The notes beneath the pieces were generated by a model. The model had not been told where the DNA came from. It did not search any database and worked only from the letters and a program-made list of their open reading frames with translations. Made by a program: the position numbers and the translations under genes. Below are positions 50,907 to 63,834 of a DNA stretch of 64,000 nt, piece by piece; within the stretch, counting starts at the first letter, position 1; every line of letters begins with the position of its first letter. The stretch spans positions 12,224,044 to 12,288,043 of the forward strand of contig NC_044507.1 of the NCBI RefSeq assembly GCF_902362185.1, in the 5' to 3' direction. Source of the stretch: Chanos chanos. Its lineage: Eukaryota; Chordata; Actinopteri; Gonorynchiformes; Chanidae.

Positions 50907-53900
50907 ATGAGTCCAGAGGGGAAATCGCTGCTGAATATCATCATCTTGGGCTTCGGATTCATGTTCATGTTCACCGCTTTTCAGACATGTGGAAACATTG
51001 AGGTAAGAAATCTAGCATAGAGTTCATAGATACATTTAATTTTCTTCAATATCTCTTTAAGACCTCTGAAACTTTTGTTCGTTCATATAAACCATCAAGT
51101 AATCTCGCGAAACAGTAGTGTTATTTAACTGCTAACATCCACCTTGTTATAAAGTTATATGTAAAGTATATGACATAATATGTCTTTCTGCATGCTGTAT
51201 ACTTTATCGTGCAAAAGAACTAGTGTTGTTGTCCAAACCGAACTTTCTCACTTAGGAGATGAAACGAATTGTGTTTGCAGGTGTGGATTATATAAAGACA
51301 TTTAGAGAAAACCTTACTGTGATTTTGTTGTTCATTTCCTTTCCAGCAAACAGTGATGAAGAGTTTCAACAGCTCTGAGTTTCATGGAAGTGGATACACG
51401 AGGTACATTATTATTTGACTATACTATCCGATTTAGTTTATATCAGCACATTGTAGTTCCAGTGGATCTCAGAAACGTTCTGTGAGGTATTTGACAGAGA
51501 AGCTACTTGTTTGTAAATATATTGTGCTTTAAACGAGTTTTATCTTTGTGTTTGCTTGAAAGGAATTCGGTATGATAAGTGAAATATTTACTGTACGTCG
51601 CAAAAAGCCTAAAAAAAAAAAGTGGTGACCGAAAGTTGTAATATCACTTAATTCAATGAAGCCAGGCATCCATCCTCTTCAAGAGGTGTTCTAATTAGAT
51701 CTGCCAGGTCCTCCAAACAAAGCGGTACTTTCAGGTCTCTTAGTGAAAGGAGGTGGTTGTATCACTGAAATGAATTTCATATGACCTCATATGTCGCAGA
51801 CTCTTGAACAGTTTGGAAAAGTTTTAGGCTAAAGATTATTTTTGGATGTTGGAATCCATGGACATCTGATGTTAATCACCGCTGAGTAAACATGCAGACT
51901 TTGGAAACAGTTGTCCTTTTATTACCATAGAAAGAAACAAGATAAGGGTTGCTTGGGGGTGGTGGGGGGGGGGGGGGGGGGGGGGTCTTTTGTTTTAAAC
52001 CCATATTTTCAGCATATGAATGAACATTTTCTTGACTTTCTACTTTCCTTCTTGATGTATATTTGCTTTCTCTTGTAGCATGTCTATTATCTATGGAGTC
52101 TTCTCTGCATCTAATCTGATAGCTCCCTCAGTGGTCGCAGTCATTGGACCTCAACTCTCTCTGTTTTTCAGTGGTTTAGTGTATAGGTAAGCAAAACCCT
52201 GTACACACTGTAGAATACTGACACCGATTGATTTATCTGTGTGTAGTCACCTTCGTTAATCTGCACTGAAGTGAATTCAGCCTTTTTTGTGTGTGTCAAA
52301 TCTTTTCATTTATTGTCTGGAGGCTATGCTGTTATTACTGAATTAGCTAAGTAACCAGTTTTGTTCATGTATGAACCCAGTGAAAGAAATTTCTTTCTTA
52401 TTTCCAGTGACACATCTTTATGATAGTTGATGTGAAACTGTTGCTTTATTCTTCACTGTATGAATGTTTTTTGTTTTTCCTCAGTGGATACATTGCTATG
52501 TTTATCCATCCTTTCACCTGGAGTTTCTACACTGCTTCGGTCCTGGTTGGCATTGCAGCCGCAGGTAATCTAATTCATAGATTTCATAGTTTCCTCACAT
52601 TCATTCTTATTCTCATTGAAGCTTTCCTTTTTTTCCTGCTGTTCCATCATTCTTTGCAATGACTCTTCACAGTGCTGTGGACTGCTCAGGGTAACGTCCT
52701 GGCAATAAACTCCAGTGACTCCACCATAGGCAGAAACAGTGGCATATTTTGGGCTCTGCTACAGTTCAGGTACTAAGTCCAGTGATCTGTTTCTTCTAAT
52801 CTAATCAGTGGATTGAATGGATGCCTAAAATTCATTTTAAAGTTTCAGTGTTTTGCCACAGTTTATTCAAGTTTGTTTGTTTTGGGGGTTTTTTTCTCAT
52901 TTTGTTTTTCTTCCAGCTTGTTCTTTGGCAATCTATACATATATCTTGCCTGGCAGGGGAAAATGCACATATCAGGTGAGTTGAACGGTCTGAAAACGTT
53001 GATGTAGTAATGTTTGAAAACCATGCTTTATCTGAGTCCCTTTTACTTTTCATTTCCATGTCCTAGTTACTTCAGTCTCTGAAGACTCAGTAGAGACACT
53101 TGTGTCTTTCTGAGGCCGATTATAGAGATGATTTTTTTTTTTTTCTCTTGCATGTGTCACTCTTTCTGCGCCTCAGATAAGGATCGGCAAACGGTGTTCA
53201 TTTCCCTCACCGTCATCAGCCTTGTCGGCAGCTTCCTCTTCTTCCTCATCCAGCGGCCGGCGGAGACAGAGAGCTCTTCCACTGAGGCGTCTGAGTCACT
53301 TCTGCCGGCCGACCTGTCTGAGAGCGACTCAGGGGTGGTGTGAGTGTGTTTTTACGTGATAAATAAGTGCCCTGGACAGAAAAAAAACAACGCTTCCCTC
53401 TCCTACCATGCAGTCACTAAGACTGTAAATTAAACACCTAATTTGTCAGATATCACACTGTTTGCATTCAGGAAGGCAGCGGAACTTGTGATTTCTGTGT
53501 TGTAAAAAAAATGAAGACACAGATTTGTTCCTTAACCCAATAATTTGTAGGTTGTGTATTACGACAATCTTTAACATGCAGACCTCATGCTTTATGTAAT
53601 CCTCTTGTTGTCCATTTTTGCTTGTTTGCCTCTCTCTCTCAGCGCTCCTCGGAGTCTGTCCTCTCAGGCCTTTGATGCATTCAGTGAGTATCTCATTTAG
53701 ACATTTAAATTACCCTCAAGTGATGTGAAGAACACATCCCTGATTGTATCCCACGGTCTTGTGATATTTTAACAGAGAAAGCCCTGCGGCTGTCTGTGAC
53801 CAGAGAGATGCTACTGCTCAGCGTCCCCATAGCATACACAGGTAACCTGTTCATGACCGCAAAGTACAAGTTCTGTCGACAGTGATCTAATCACATGGTC

Positions 53901-55301
53901 GGCGATTCTATAAGGCTCTAAGTTTGATTTTGTTAAAGCAGTTTACTTTTTGTGGGGTGTGTTTTTTTTTTTTGTTTTGTTTGTTTATAGTTATTTTTAT
54001 TGTGATAAACACTTTTAAAAAAAAAAAGATTATTGACAATGAGTTCTCTCTCAGGGCTTGAGCTTACCTTCTACAGTGGAGTGTACGGGACATGTATCGG
54101 AGCGATGACCCAGTTTGGTCATGACGCTAAAGGCCTCATTGGGTTGTCAGGAATATTTATTGGACTTGGAGAAATATTGGGTGAGTCTCTGTTACAGTGC
54201 CACCAAATCCAGTGTCATTTCTTGGCATTTCTGTCTGTCTGATTACTCTGTATGTAATTACTCCGTCTGTCCAGGAGGGGGACTGTTTGGGATGCTGAAC
54301 AAGTATAAACATTTTGGGAGGAACCCCGTGGTACTGCTGGGAATCCTCACACACTATCTGGCATTCTACTTGATCTTCCTCAACATAGCCAAGGATGCAC
54401 CACTGGCCCCGGAGGAAGGGATAGATCAGCAAGCCTACATAACTCCTGAGTATGTGGGGCCTGGATGGAGGGAGGAGAGTAGAGTAGAGTTACAGGCAAC
54501 ATGACGCACAGAAGATGCTTTCTTAATCATTTGTTGTGCTGTGCATGAATGCAACCAATGTTAGAATTGACTAACAATTCAGTGTTGCCTAAATATCTGT
54601 CATAAGAAAATAATAACGAGTACTTCATTTTATGTTGGGAAAGCGTATCAATTTAAAAAAAACCAGAACAACTAGAATGCTTTTAAATGGTTCTGTTTTC
54701 TTTGTTAGCGTGGACGTGGCGTTACTGTGCAGTTTCCTGCTGGGATTTGGGGACAGCTGCTTTAACACCCAGCTCCTCAGTATCGTCGGGTTCATGTTCC
54801 GCGAAGATAGCGCCCCTGCCTTCGCAGTCTTCAAATTTGTTCAGGTGGTTGATCTATACATGGTTATTTTGAATTCATACACTATATAACTTCTTAAAAT
54901 AGCTTTTAGCTTTAGTGTAGTAAGTTTTTTTTTTTTCTTTAGGTCTTGTTAGTTTGTTGTTTTTAATGAAGCAAGTATTAATAATCGCGTAGGAAAAAGG
55001 AGGGTGGAACATACGAACATGCTGAACTTTCTATAAAAGAAAATCTCTGTTACTGAAATAGCATCCCTGTGCTCACCTGGTCCTGCACTTTCTCCCCATA
55101 TCTTTAACGTTACCCTCTGCTCTGTTTCCCTTTCTGTAGTCCATCACTGCAGCTGTGGCCTTTTTCTACAGCAACTATCTGCTCTTGCACTGGCAGCTGC
55201 TGATCATGGTTGTGTTTGGATTTCTGGGGACGCTTTCTTTTTTTGTCACCGAGTGGATAGTCGTCAACAACAGACGGGACTCTGACTACGACAGCATCTA
55301 A
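50907..55301 (+). CDS. mfsd11: UNC93-like protein MFSD11, complete
   Basis: Multi-pass membrane protein of the major facilitator superfamily, UNC93 branch; its substrate is unknown. Thirteen coding exons: 50907-51002, 51347-51402, 52079-52186, 52485-52564, 52673-52769, 52917-52975, 53177-53339, 53643-53683, 53776-53841, 54055-54180, 54275-54449, 54709-54844 and 55140-55301. All junctions keep phase, giving 454 residues (human 449). The start is MSPEGKSLLNIIILGFGFMF. Hydrophobic stretches fit about 12 membrane spans, split by a Ser/Glu-rich cytosolic loop (ETESSSTEASESLLPADLSE) between the halves. Strongly conserved blocks include SIIYGVFSASNLIAPS, LLGFGDSCFNTQLLS, APAFAVFKFVQS and YSNYLLLHWQLL. 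An Asn-Ser-Ser sequon (NSSEF) lies in the first luminal loop. Exon 9 is only 41 nt. Intron 3 carries a 22-G run. Confidence 0.97.
51964..51985 (+). repeat. 22-base G homopolymer in mfsd11 intron 3
   Basis: Uninterrupted G run on the sense strand of mfsd11, about 95 nt upstream of the exon 4 acceptor. Confidence 0.85.
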
Positions 55302-57190
55302 CAGCCAAGCCCAGGGGAGAGGAGAATTTTTCAGTGGACATTTCTGTGACTTTCTCATCTTATTTTTACTTCTCTTTAAGGAGACTCTCTCGCTCAGCCT
55401 TTTCACTCCCTGATGGCATAGAACCTGCGGTTGATGGCCTTTTTTTTGTTTGTTTTTTCAGTTTGTTTACTTTGCAGATCAGAGGAAATGGAGAACGCTC
55501 GACTGTTTCTTTATTTGTACTGAGAACAAGTCGGCTGCACATGGAAGTATTCTATATTAATATTAATTCAGTTCATCTATCATTGTTGATCAAACACTCA
55601 GATTCTTTTATGTTATTTGGGACGTTTTGCACATCTTAGTGAAGTAAACAGTTAGGTTGTTTGTTGCAGTGAAGCTGTCAAAAAAAAAAGGGCAGCTGCC
55701 AAACTAACATTGCCACCATTTACAGTGCACTAAAAATTACTCATGTGACTTCTGATTGGATGCGAGAAACATGAAAAGGGAGAAAATGTAAACCGAAGAA
55801 TTCAAAACCTTAGTCATCCAATTTTAGTCGTTTTAGAGCATCGGAATATACGTGAAATTGCTATGCACACTGTAAACTTAATATGTTTGTAAATATGTTA
55901 ATCTAAAAGAGTAATTTATAATACCCTATAATAGCTGACAATGGCTCCACCCTTAAAAAGTTACCTGCATTTTAAATGTAGTTAGTAAATAGAAATGAAA
56001 TATGAAATCAAGCAGTCACTGTTTTTGCTCCATTACTTTTATTCAAGTTGGTTACCGCTCTTTTTTTTTAGGGGAAGAAAATGCTTGCCAAAGAAACAAC
56101 TGTTGTCTGTTGAGAATTTCCATTAGACTGGCTCATTTCAGACTCTTTACAGTCAATGTTACTTAAATACGGTGTGGAGTAACTATGGAGTAACTGATGC
56201 AGGATGAGGATGGTATGAGAAGCTTGACAAAATAGAACATGGATGAAATCTGAGCATTTTTAAAATGATTTGCTGTTGAAATGCAGAACTGCTGATCCAC
56301 TGTATAATTGCTGTTTTGGGTCCATCTGAGTCCTGCTCATGTGTCTGTGTTCTCCTGTTCAGAGCAAAACCGATTAGGCAAAGGATAAGCAGCCCACTTC
56401 TGTGATGCTGCACTGTCTACGGCCATGTACTCCAGTTTTACACAAATGCAATATTAACGGTGATTCAGATTCTCTCCAGGGCCTTGATGAACTGAGTTGG
56501 GCACACTTGTGTCGAGCCGAAGCAAATGCTTTCACACGCTGCAGTTCCACGGGAGGCGGGATGCCGACGTCGCCCAACCGTTCTCGGTGAAAATATGTCA
56601 AGACTTTGAGTCTCCGCAACTGCATTTTAAAATCACTGCGTTCGCTTTTATCGTCCCATTTGCACGCAGATGCACACAACGCTATGGCATTAACTCAGAT
56701 TATGACCGGTGACAAACGTTCTTTGTATTGTCACGATGTTATATGAATACCTCATCTCAGATTATTCAAGTACACAACCTGTTGTTTTCTTTCTGTCATC
56801 TTCATTTTCTTTTAAGAGCTGTCTGTCAAGTGCCACTGGTACCAGGCATTTTGTAATGTTTTTTTTTTTTTTTTTTTTTCGGTACAGCAGAGTGACTTTT
56901 GAGTAAGCGACCCATTAGACATTTATGCTGAATGTACAGTACAGAGTTTGCCTTTAGTGCACAACTACATTACCAGTCAGAGCCATTCTGGTTTGATGTC
57001 GACTATGCTGATGATGTGTGCGTCTGGTTTTGGGGTAATGGAAATCTATAGGATGTTGAGGGAAACTGAACTGATGGATTCTGTATGTTTATGAATATCT
57101 TATACTTGAATGTATCTTGTAAAAAAAAAAAATGAGAAAAGCATCAGGATTTTCATTCTTGTTTTTATATCTATGTATATGATTAAAGAT
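55302..57190 (+). other. mfsd11: mfsd11 3' UTR
   Basis: About 1.9 kb after the TAA without another gene. It contains T-rich and A-rich tracts. The best 3' end is an ATTAAA at 57182-57187 followed within 40 nt by a T/GT-rich block (ggtcttttgtttcttttg). Open frames here are short and unconserved in look. Confidence 0.5.
57182..57187 (+). terminator. candidate polyadenylation signal of mfsd11
   Basis: ATTAAA, the commonest variant hexamer, followed by a GT/T-rich downstream element. No AATAAA was found closer on the plus strand after the stop. Confidence 0.45.
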
Positions 57191-58210
57191 TATTTTGAGC
57201 CTTACTTAAGGTCTTTTGTTTCTTTTGTCTTTCACTCAAAATTCATGGTTGTGTATTCATAAAATATCCATAGTGTATATTATGAATATTATATGCAGGT
57301 GACATTATTCAGATATTCAGAGGTATGTACAGAGAGCTTATATGCAGATGACAGAGGATATATTAGCAAAATCTTTTGTTTAGATTTGTAATGGGGAAGA
57401 AGTAAAGTTTGTGTCTGAAGAGATGTAGCTTTTCAATGCGCAAACCTGATGAATCAGTCTTACTTATTGATTTGTTAACAGAAAGGCTACGGTCTTGTTA
57501 AAGTGCGGTGTTTGCCGTTCTCTCTTGTTGCAATATCATTTTAATTTCTGGGGTTTTTTACTTGTGTTATTACGCACGTTTATTAGCTCATTTTCGTATG
57601 GTTCGTATAGACTTCGCAGGTGTACAGCGGAGTTCTAGCGCAGAGCTGGAGTCTGTTTCTTGGCAACCACAGACGCCGTGAGTCACAACGGGGATGAGCA
57701 TGTTCTGCGACTGATGGATAATCTATCCAATTGAAAAAGCGAACAAAACACCATTCTTCTTAATAAGACCAATACGCGTCTTCGGGAGGCGGGCAAACGG
57801 AATGAGAATGTTGATTTTTGTAACATTTCACCAAAGCAAAGCCGCTAGTGACATGCGAGTTAAATGCCACAAAGGTTGAATAGCTGCCGACAGATTTTTA
57901 CAGTTAAAAGATTAAGTGTCGGTTTACAGCCTTTCTCATTCCCTTTCTCCCAGGGGACTGAGGGGCAGGCTAATTTTACTGCTCAGTGACTTGCTTTAAT
58001 ATCTTTGATTTAAGTTCACTTTTTTGTTGCTATTTAATTTCTTAGGTTGATTTGAATTTATTTATTGGGCATGTCCTGCTTTTCCGATTCTAATTCATTT
58101 CTTCAGAATACAAGATGTTAGATCAAACTGGACAATTTCCACCAAAACATCTGCCCAGGAACATCTTATTAAATTCCATATCGAAAGTATAGGTAAGAAG
58201 TCGTGTCAGC
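57191..58210 (+). other. upstream region of the qrich2-like gene
   Basis: About 1 kb between the mfsd11 polyA signal and the start codon at 58211. It becomes CpG-containing around 57600-57800 (gtacagcggag, aatacgcgtcttcgggaggc), so the promoter is probably there. The start-codon exon appears continuous with upstream 5' UTR sequence. A donor-like gtaaga follows 58193. Confidence 0.4.
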
Positions 58211-59654
58211 ATGTCGTCCAGTATTACTTTGTATGACTTGCTGAACCTTTCGATCGGTACGCCTGAACCAGGAGCTGTCAATTTCAATGGTTTGCACACT
58301 TTACTACACGCTATCTTGGGACATCTAAAAATACAAAATATGACTGCAGAATGGAAAGGTGATGACGGGGGACGAGATCCCAGCGCCGTGCCTATCACCC
58401 AGTCATGTCCACCAGAAAAATCAAGCCTTTACAATCGTATGGAAAACAAATTACGCCAGATCGAAGAGCAGATGGCCGCCCTAGACACGTTGCCCAGCGG
58501 TACCGACCTGTTGAACCGTACTGCATCTGGGAGCACACCGGTAAATGACATGTGGCAGCTGATGCAGCTCCGGAGGAAAGTGCAGGCGAACGAGGATGGA
58601 ATTTCCAAGGTAGGCTCCTCCTCTTAAAATGGCACACAGTGGAACCATTCCGATCTAAATTAACTAAACCTCATCTTGTGTGCGTAATGGGTGTATGGAT
58701 AAAAATGTCAGGTGATCATTTTTAAGCAAATTAAGACGACTGTTTTTAATGTCAGATTATGTCTTAGCTCATTGTTCTTCATTTTACCATTGCTCATGTT
58801 CGTACACAGTTATTTAGAGATTTTTTTTTATGGCCTTCCAGTTTAGGTTTCTTATGAAACTATGCTTATTATAGCTGTTATAGCCACCCTGCCCCACCCC
58901 TAACACACACGCACACACACACACACAATGTCAGAAACTCTAGAACATTCTCTCAGCTGGGGGGCTTCAGTACAGTGACTCTCTCATCTCAGTCTTTCAG
59001 CATCAGATAGGTGTGTGATGAAAGCTTCTCAGGACAAAGGGGGACAGACATTGAACCCTATTCTCAGATAACCTGTCTGTGACACTGTTCAAGTTTCCAA
59101 AACTGCACTGCCAACTCTCTTTCCCCTCACTAAGTTAAGTCATACTGTATAGATCCCCATAGGGACATTTGTCCTGCATTTCACCCATCATAACCAGCTA
59201 CTTAGGAACACTGCTTTACTCCTGGCACTGCTCTCAGAATATATAGACCAAAATCATCTGATAAAAATATGTTATATTCATAGCATTCAAAACTGGCCAA
59301 ATCATTAGTGATGACTGGCACCAATGACAACATATACGATTCATAACCATATCAGTTCACGTGTAGACTGCAGTTTATTGACTTGACCCTAATTTGTAAC
59401 ATGAAGTTAAGTTATCTTTCACATTGTGAGATAACTGCTTTGTGTCTGAGCACTCTGCCTATTGTGAAAGTCAAACAAAATGTTTTGACTGAAATATTGC
59501 TTAATGCAGGTTCTATAGAAAACAGGTGGATAATATATAACACACATAGCCTAGCAGTTAGGCAGAGAGTTGTGTTAATGACATAGCAGTGGTATTGTCC
59601 GGGCATGCCTAGGAGGGATGTTCTAATGATGATGGTTTCTCCCTCCCACCTCTG

Positions 59655-59686
<32 letters not shown>

Positions 59687-61832
59687 AGCCTGGTGTAATT
59701 AGCCCCCTGCTGGGACAATGTTTGCTGTCACTGAGAGAATAGAACTCGGCTGACGTGTGTGACAATCAACAAACAACAAAAAAAACCTGCCCTTAATCAT
59801 TAATGGATAGATTTTGAGTCATCTATGTACTCTGTTGACCTTAACTGACCCTGTAACTTACACATGTAGGAGAAGACAGTGCCACTGTGGCTGGCTTTAG
59901 CTGGATGGATAGAGCGCAGGAATGCAGCCAACAGGGATACTTATTTAACACATTGTGGAGGTTGCCCGGGGCAATGTTGCCGTCAAAGGCGTGTTATAGA
60001 GTGACACGGTGACCGCACGGAAAACTCCCGGGGCACGGGAAATTCAGTTTGATTGGCATTCTGTGCTCACATTGGCATGGAGAGAGTCCAGACATCCAGT
60101 CGCCCCAGTCCAACCCAGTTAATGACTTACTGTCAGTTTCAAAGTTCTCTGGCTAAACAGTCACACATCAGAGGAAGATAAGCATGCTTCTCCAGGCAAC
60201 CTACGCATATTTCCCCCTCTCCATTGATAAAAGTGGCTTTGTGTGTGTATATGTGTGTGTGTCTGTGTGTGTGTGTATTTATATTGCTATTTGTTTCAAG
60301 CTACTGTTTGTTACCTACTTTTGATTGTTGCTTCTCAGATCAAGGCAAACAACTGTTTTTGTCTTGTTTAGCAGTGCCAAGCTGGTAGCCTTGGGTAACG
60401 TATAGGTGGTTCCTCTGCCACGCCACATGTGTCTGGCTGCGGAGCGGTAGGCACAGATGGTACGCTGTGCCCAGATAAGACAGGACTGTGTTAGTCTGAC
60501 CACAGAACAGAGTCGTGTGCAGATAAGCTGACTTTTTGCCAAGTGTTGTATTTTTTGATGTCACCCACAGATGTGAGTTAAGACTCAGGTTGGGGAAAAT
60601 CCCCCATGGGAAATTACCACCGCTTTTGTACCTTGTCCTACAATGTGTGAATTGCTTTGGGCTTTTTTGTTGAATTTGTGGCTGATTCATTAAGAAAAAT
60701 ACGTCACAGCACACAGGTTTGTGTTTGGGAACAGTCTCTTGGTCAGTTTGCACTGATTCTCTGAAGCATTTTATTACAGGAGTCCAGTCAAACAATGGAC
60801 CTTGACATGTGTATGCAATAATTAACAAGCTGTTAGTCATTTATCCATAAAGAATTCTTCAGAGGCATTTTGATCGGGGGGGGGGTGTGTGTGTATGTGC
60901 GCGCGCACGTGTGCGTGCATGCATGCGTGCGTGTCTGTGTATGTGTGTGTATTCCTTCATCATAGCAGTGTACATCATAGAGACACATTTAGCTATGACT
61001 TAAACACTATGAGAATTGTAAGAATAAGCCCCTGTCTCCCTGCAGGAAACAGTTTTTTTGGAGTAATTGCAGGAATGTTTATCATACCTTTGCTCTCCCT
61101 GCCATTTTGTATGCTCAGGTCCTCCCTTTAATCTAACAAGCTAGTCAGCCAAAGACAAATTTGACAGCTATGTCAACAAAGCCTCACCAGGCAGCCAAAC
61201 AGTAATAAGAGAGAGAGACAAATGAAACAATAAGATGGAGGGGGTTATGCATACATTTTCAGGGTTAAGCCAAAGAGTGGTTGCATTTCCGCTTTTATCC
61301 GGTACTAATGGGATTCCGTGGTCCCACGGAGGCATCCGGGAAACACCCCGTTGGAGTTAGGAACCTGAGCAGGATTTCTGGGGCCCCGCTCAGACAAACT
61401 GTGTTACTGATCTTTAAACAAGTACAAGGGTAATTAAAAGATAAAAAAGGAAACTAAAGAGACATAAGGAGGACGTATTGAACTGAAGCTCGTTTAATGT
61501 TTTTAAACTCCTCTGTGTTCTGTCCTGTGGTGAGAGATATAGGAAATGATTATTGAAAGCTAGTTATGGTTAGTGTTTTGTGGTTAGCAAAAATAAACAG
61601 AAGTTATGCTCAGGAAATTTACTACAAGGCAGCTGAGTGGGAGGAACATATGAATGAGATGAATCAGAATGAAACTCTTTGTCACTGAAGCATGGAAGGG
61701 TCATTGACATCTTTGTTTTTAGGCAATGACTTTAATTCAAGAGTTACTGAGAGAGATTCAGGAACTGAAAGAGCTGATGAACAGTCGGAAGGAGGAAGTC
61801 GAAGCCCTACAGAATGAGCTCAGTCAGGTGAC

Positions 61833-61868
<36 letters not shown>

Positions 61869-62761
61869 ACACACACATGCAGTTAGAATTAGAATTTTTT
61901 TGTCCATTCCCTACTAACAAACACAACAGTGATGCGACTCTTTGTCATCCTCAGCTAAACATCAGTGAGCTGGTCAACAGAATCACCACTGTGGAGAAAT
62001 GTTTCCACCAAGTGGAGAATTTGGAAGCAGCTACAGTAAGTTTGAAATGTGTTTGAACAGCATGTTTTTAGGCTGGTATTTGTTCTCTTTGGGCATGTAT
62101 ATCTTCACGTATAGAGTTACTGTGGGTTTACAGCGAAGCTCATTTGTCAAGCAATCAAGCTTACAGACTATGGTTCCTTCTGCTTGTAGAGAGAGTTGCA
62201 GGGGAAGGTTGCAGAATACCCTGATCCAGAAGAGCTCACTCAGTGTGTGACCTGGGAGGTCATGCAGGCCGCTCTCGTCAATGAGAGAGAGACCCTTCAG
62301 CAGGTATATGGATCTTTAGTTTAACGATCTTGACACAATTAACAATTAACAATTAACAATGACTCCAGTCCAGTTCACTTGCACTCATTCATCATTGGGA
62401 AACGAGCTATCATTAATGGCAAACTGAAGGAAGATAGACGCACAAGAATACACGCTCATGGTTTCAGCAGTGACAGTAATAGTACCGAGAGACATCAGCG
62501 AGTAAATTCCAACCAAAGGGTAAAGGTGCTGAGTTTGTGTTTGACTGAAAAGAAAATGTATGTCACAGCTGTGAAATGCTCACATGGTTTGTTAATTGGC
62601 TAAGGGTTTAAATTCGGAATGAGTCTGGACAGACTGACCCTAGATTGCTTTTAATTCGATGGCTTTGTCGTCAAGCTGAAACTTTTTGCTGCATGTTTGA
62701 GAACTGGTTTCCTGTGGTATTAAAAAAAAAAACACTGAGTGTGTAATGGTATTGATGTTCA

Positions 62762-62798
<37 letters not shown>

Positions 62799-63286
62799 GC
62801 TCTCTCTCTCGCTCCACCATACTCAGGCAGTGAGAGACTCCATGGCTGTCTCTGGTCTCACAACAACAATAACAGACTCTCCTGGTGAGGCTCAACGCCA
62901 CCTGACTACAACTGCAGACACTACAACTATGGACCCTGCCCCGCCCCAGCAGTCTCCTTCAGATGGGGTGTTAACAACACTTGGGGGATCCTTGTCTCGT
63001 GTGAGCCTCGGAGCAGAGCGTTACCCAGAGGCTGTTGAGGCCCTGAGGGATGTCGGGAGGCTGAGGGAGAGACATGATAGCCTGGAGACTCGGGTGAAGC
63101 TGCTGGAAGAAGGGAAGGCTGACCATGTCCAGTTACAGCACCTGACTGAAGTTCTCAGAGACATGGGTAATTATTATTAGTGTAGTGATGATGAACAGTT
63201 TCTCACCTGAGCTGATCCACTGGACATGAGCAAAGCTTTGTCATTGATAAAGCAGTGAGAGAACATTCATGCAGTTAAGACTTAAT

Positions 63287-63332
<46 letters not shown>

Positions 63333-63834
63333 CTGTTCCTGCTGTTCAACAAAAAATGTTCCATCCCTACACTAGCACTTCAGTCATATTTCTTTTTTAG
63401 AGAGAGTTTCATTTACTGAGTCCAGTCCTCTAACAGGAGAGATAAATGTGTGTTTACAGTGCATGTAAATCAAACGGGAGAGAGAAATAGGTGTGTAGAA
63501 ATATGCATTTAAATTGTGTGTTATGCTGAGAGACATGTTCACTCACGTTGTCCGTGATGCTGTCAGGAGAAAGGGACATGCCAGAGAACGTACTGGAACA
63601 GATGAATGATCTGAGAAGCATGGTGGACAACCTAACGACACAGAGGGAGAAGGTATTAAAGTGCTTTGGAAAAAGTGTGCACACATGTGCATACACACAC
63701 ACACACACACCACACACACACACAAACACAAACACAGTGCTGGTGATGTTCTAGATGATGGAGTTGGAGCAGTTGATGTTGCATGAGGGAGGTGGAGAGG
63801 AGACAACAGTTCAGCAGGAGGTAGACCATCTCAG
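58211..63834 (+). CDS. qrich2: QRICH2/C16orf96-type coiled-coil protein, N-terminal part (cut by right edge)
   Basis: Seven exons are visible: 58211-58609, 61723-61827, 61955-62035, 62190-62303, 62827-63166, 63567-63652 and 63755-63834. They are in phase and give 401 residues; the last donor is gtaata and the gene continues past 64000. The start MSSSITLYDLLNLSIGTPEP then GAVNFNGLHTLLHAIL matches the N-terminus shared by QRICH2 and C16orf96 (IGTPEVGVVNF..ALHTLL). Heptad-rich stretches follow, for example LLREIQELKELMNSRKEEVE and LETRVKLLEEGKADHVQLQH, as expected of a coiled-coil protein with a C-terminal DUF4795 domain. QRICH2 lies on human 17q25 and is needed for sperm flagellum formation, so synteny favours it. 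The large Gln-rich exon of mammalian QRICH2 is not seen here. Paralogue choice is therefore moderate. Confidence 0.75.
58610..61722 (+). other. qrich2: qrich2-like intron 1
   Basis: A 3.1-kb intron with (CA)n at 58901-58927, (CT)n at 59651-59682 and TG tracts at 60239-60276 and 60885-60950. A 166-codon open frame lies on the minus strand (60340-60840) but resembles nothing known. Exons 1 and 2 are phase-compatible without any exon between. Confidence 0.6.
61835..61878. repeat. (CA)n after the qrich2-like exon 2 donor
   Basis: CA repeat starting eight bases into the intron. Confidence 0.9.
62761..62813. repeat. (CT)n forming the qrich2-like exon 5 pyrimidine tract
   Basis: CT repeat about 50 nt long ending 13 bases before the exon 5 acceptor AG. 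Confidence 0.9.
63289..63331. repeat. (CA)n microsatellite
   Basis: Pure CA repeat in the intron after qrich2-like exon 5. Confidence 0.9.
63692..63735. repeat. (CA)n before qrich2-like exon 7
   Basis: CA repeat ending about 20 bases before the exon 7 acceptor, occupying most of the 102-nt intron 6. Confidence 0.9.

Noticed and set aside
54450-54504. Extension of mfsd11 exon 12 to a stop (read-through of the donor)
   Set aside because: The gtatgt donor at 54450 and the conserved continuation at 54709 show this is intron sequence.
60340-60840. 166-codon minus-strand frame in qrich2-like intron 1
   Set aside because: Not low-complexity, but no recognised domain, no polyA signal or splice context; chance is the simpler reading for the longest such frame in 64 kb.
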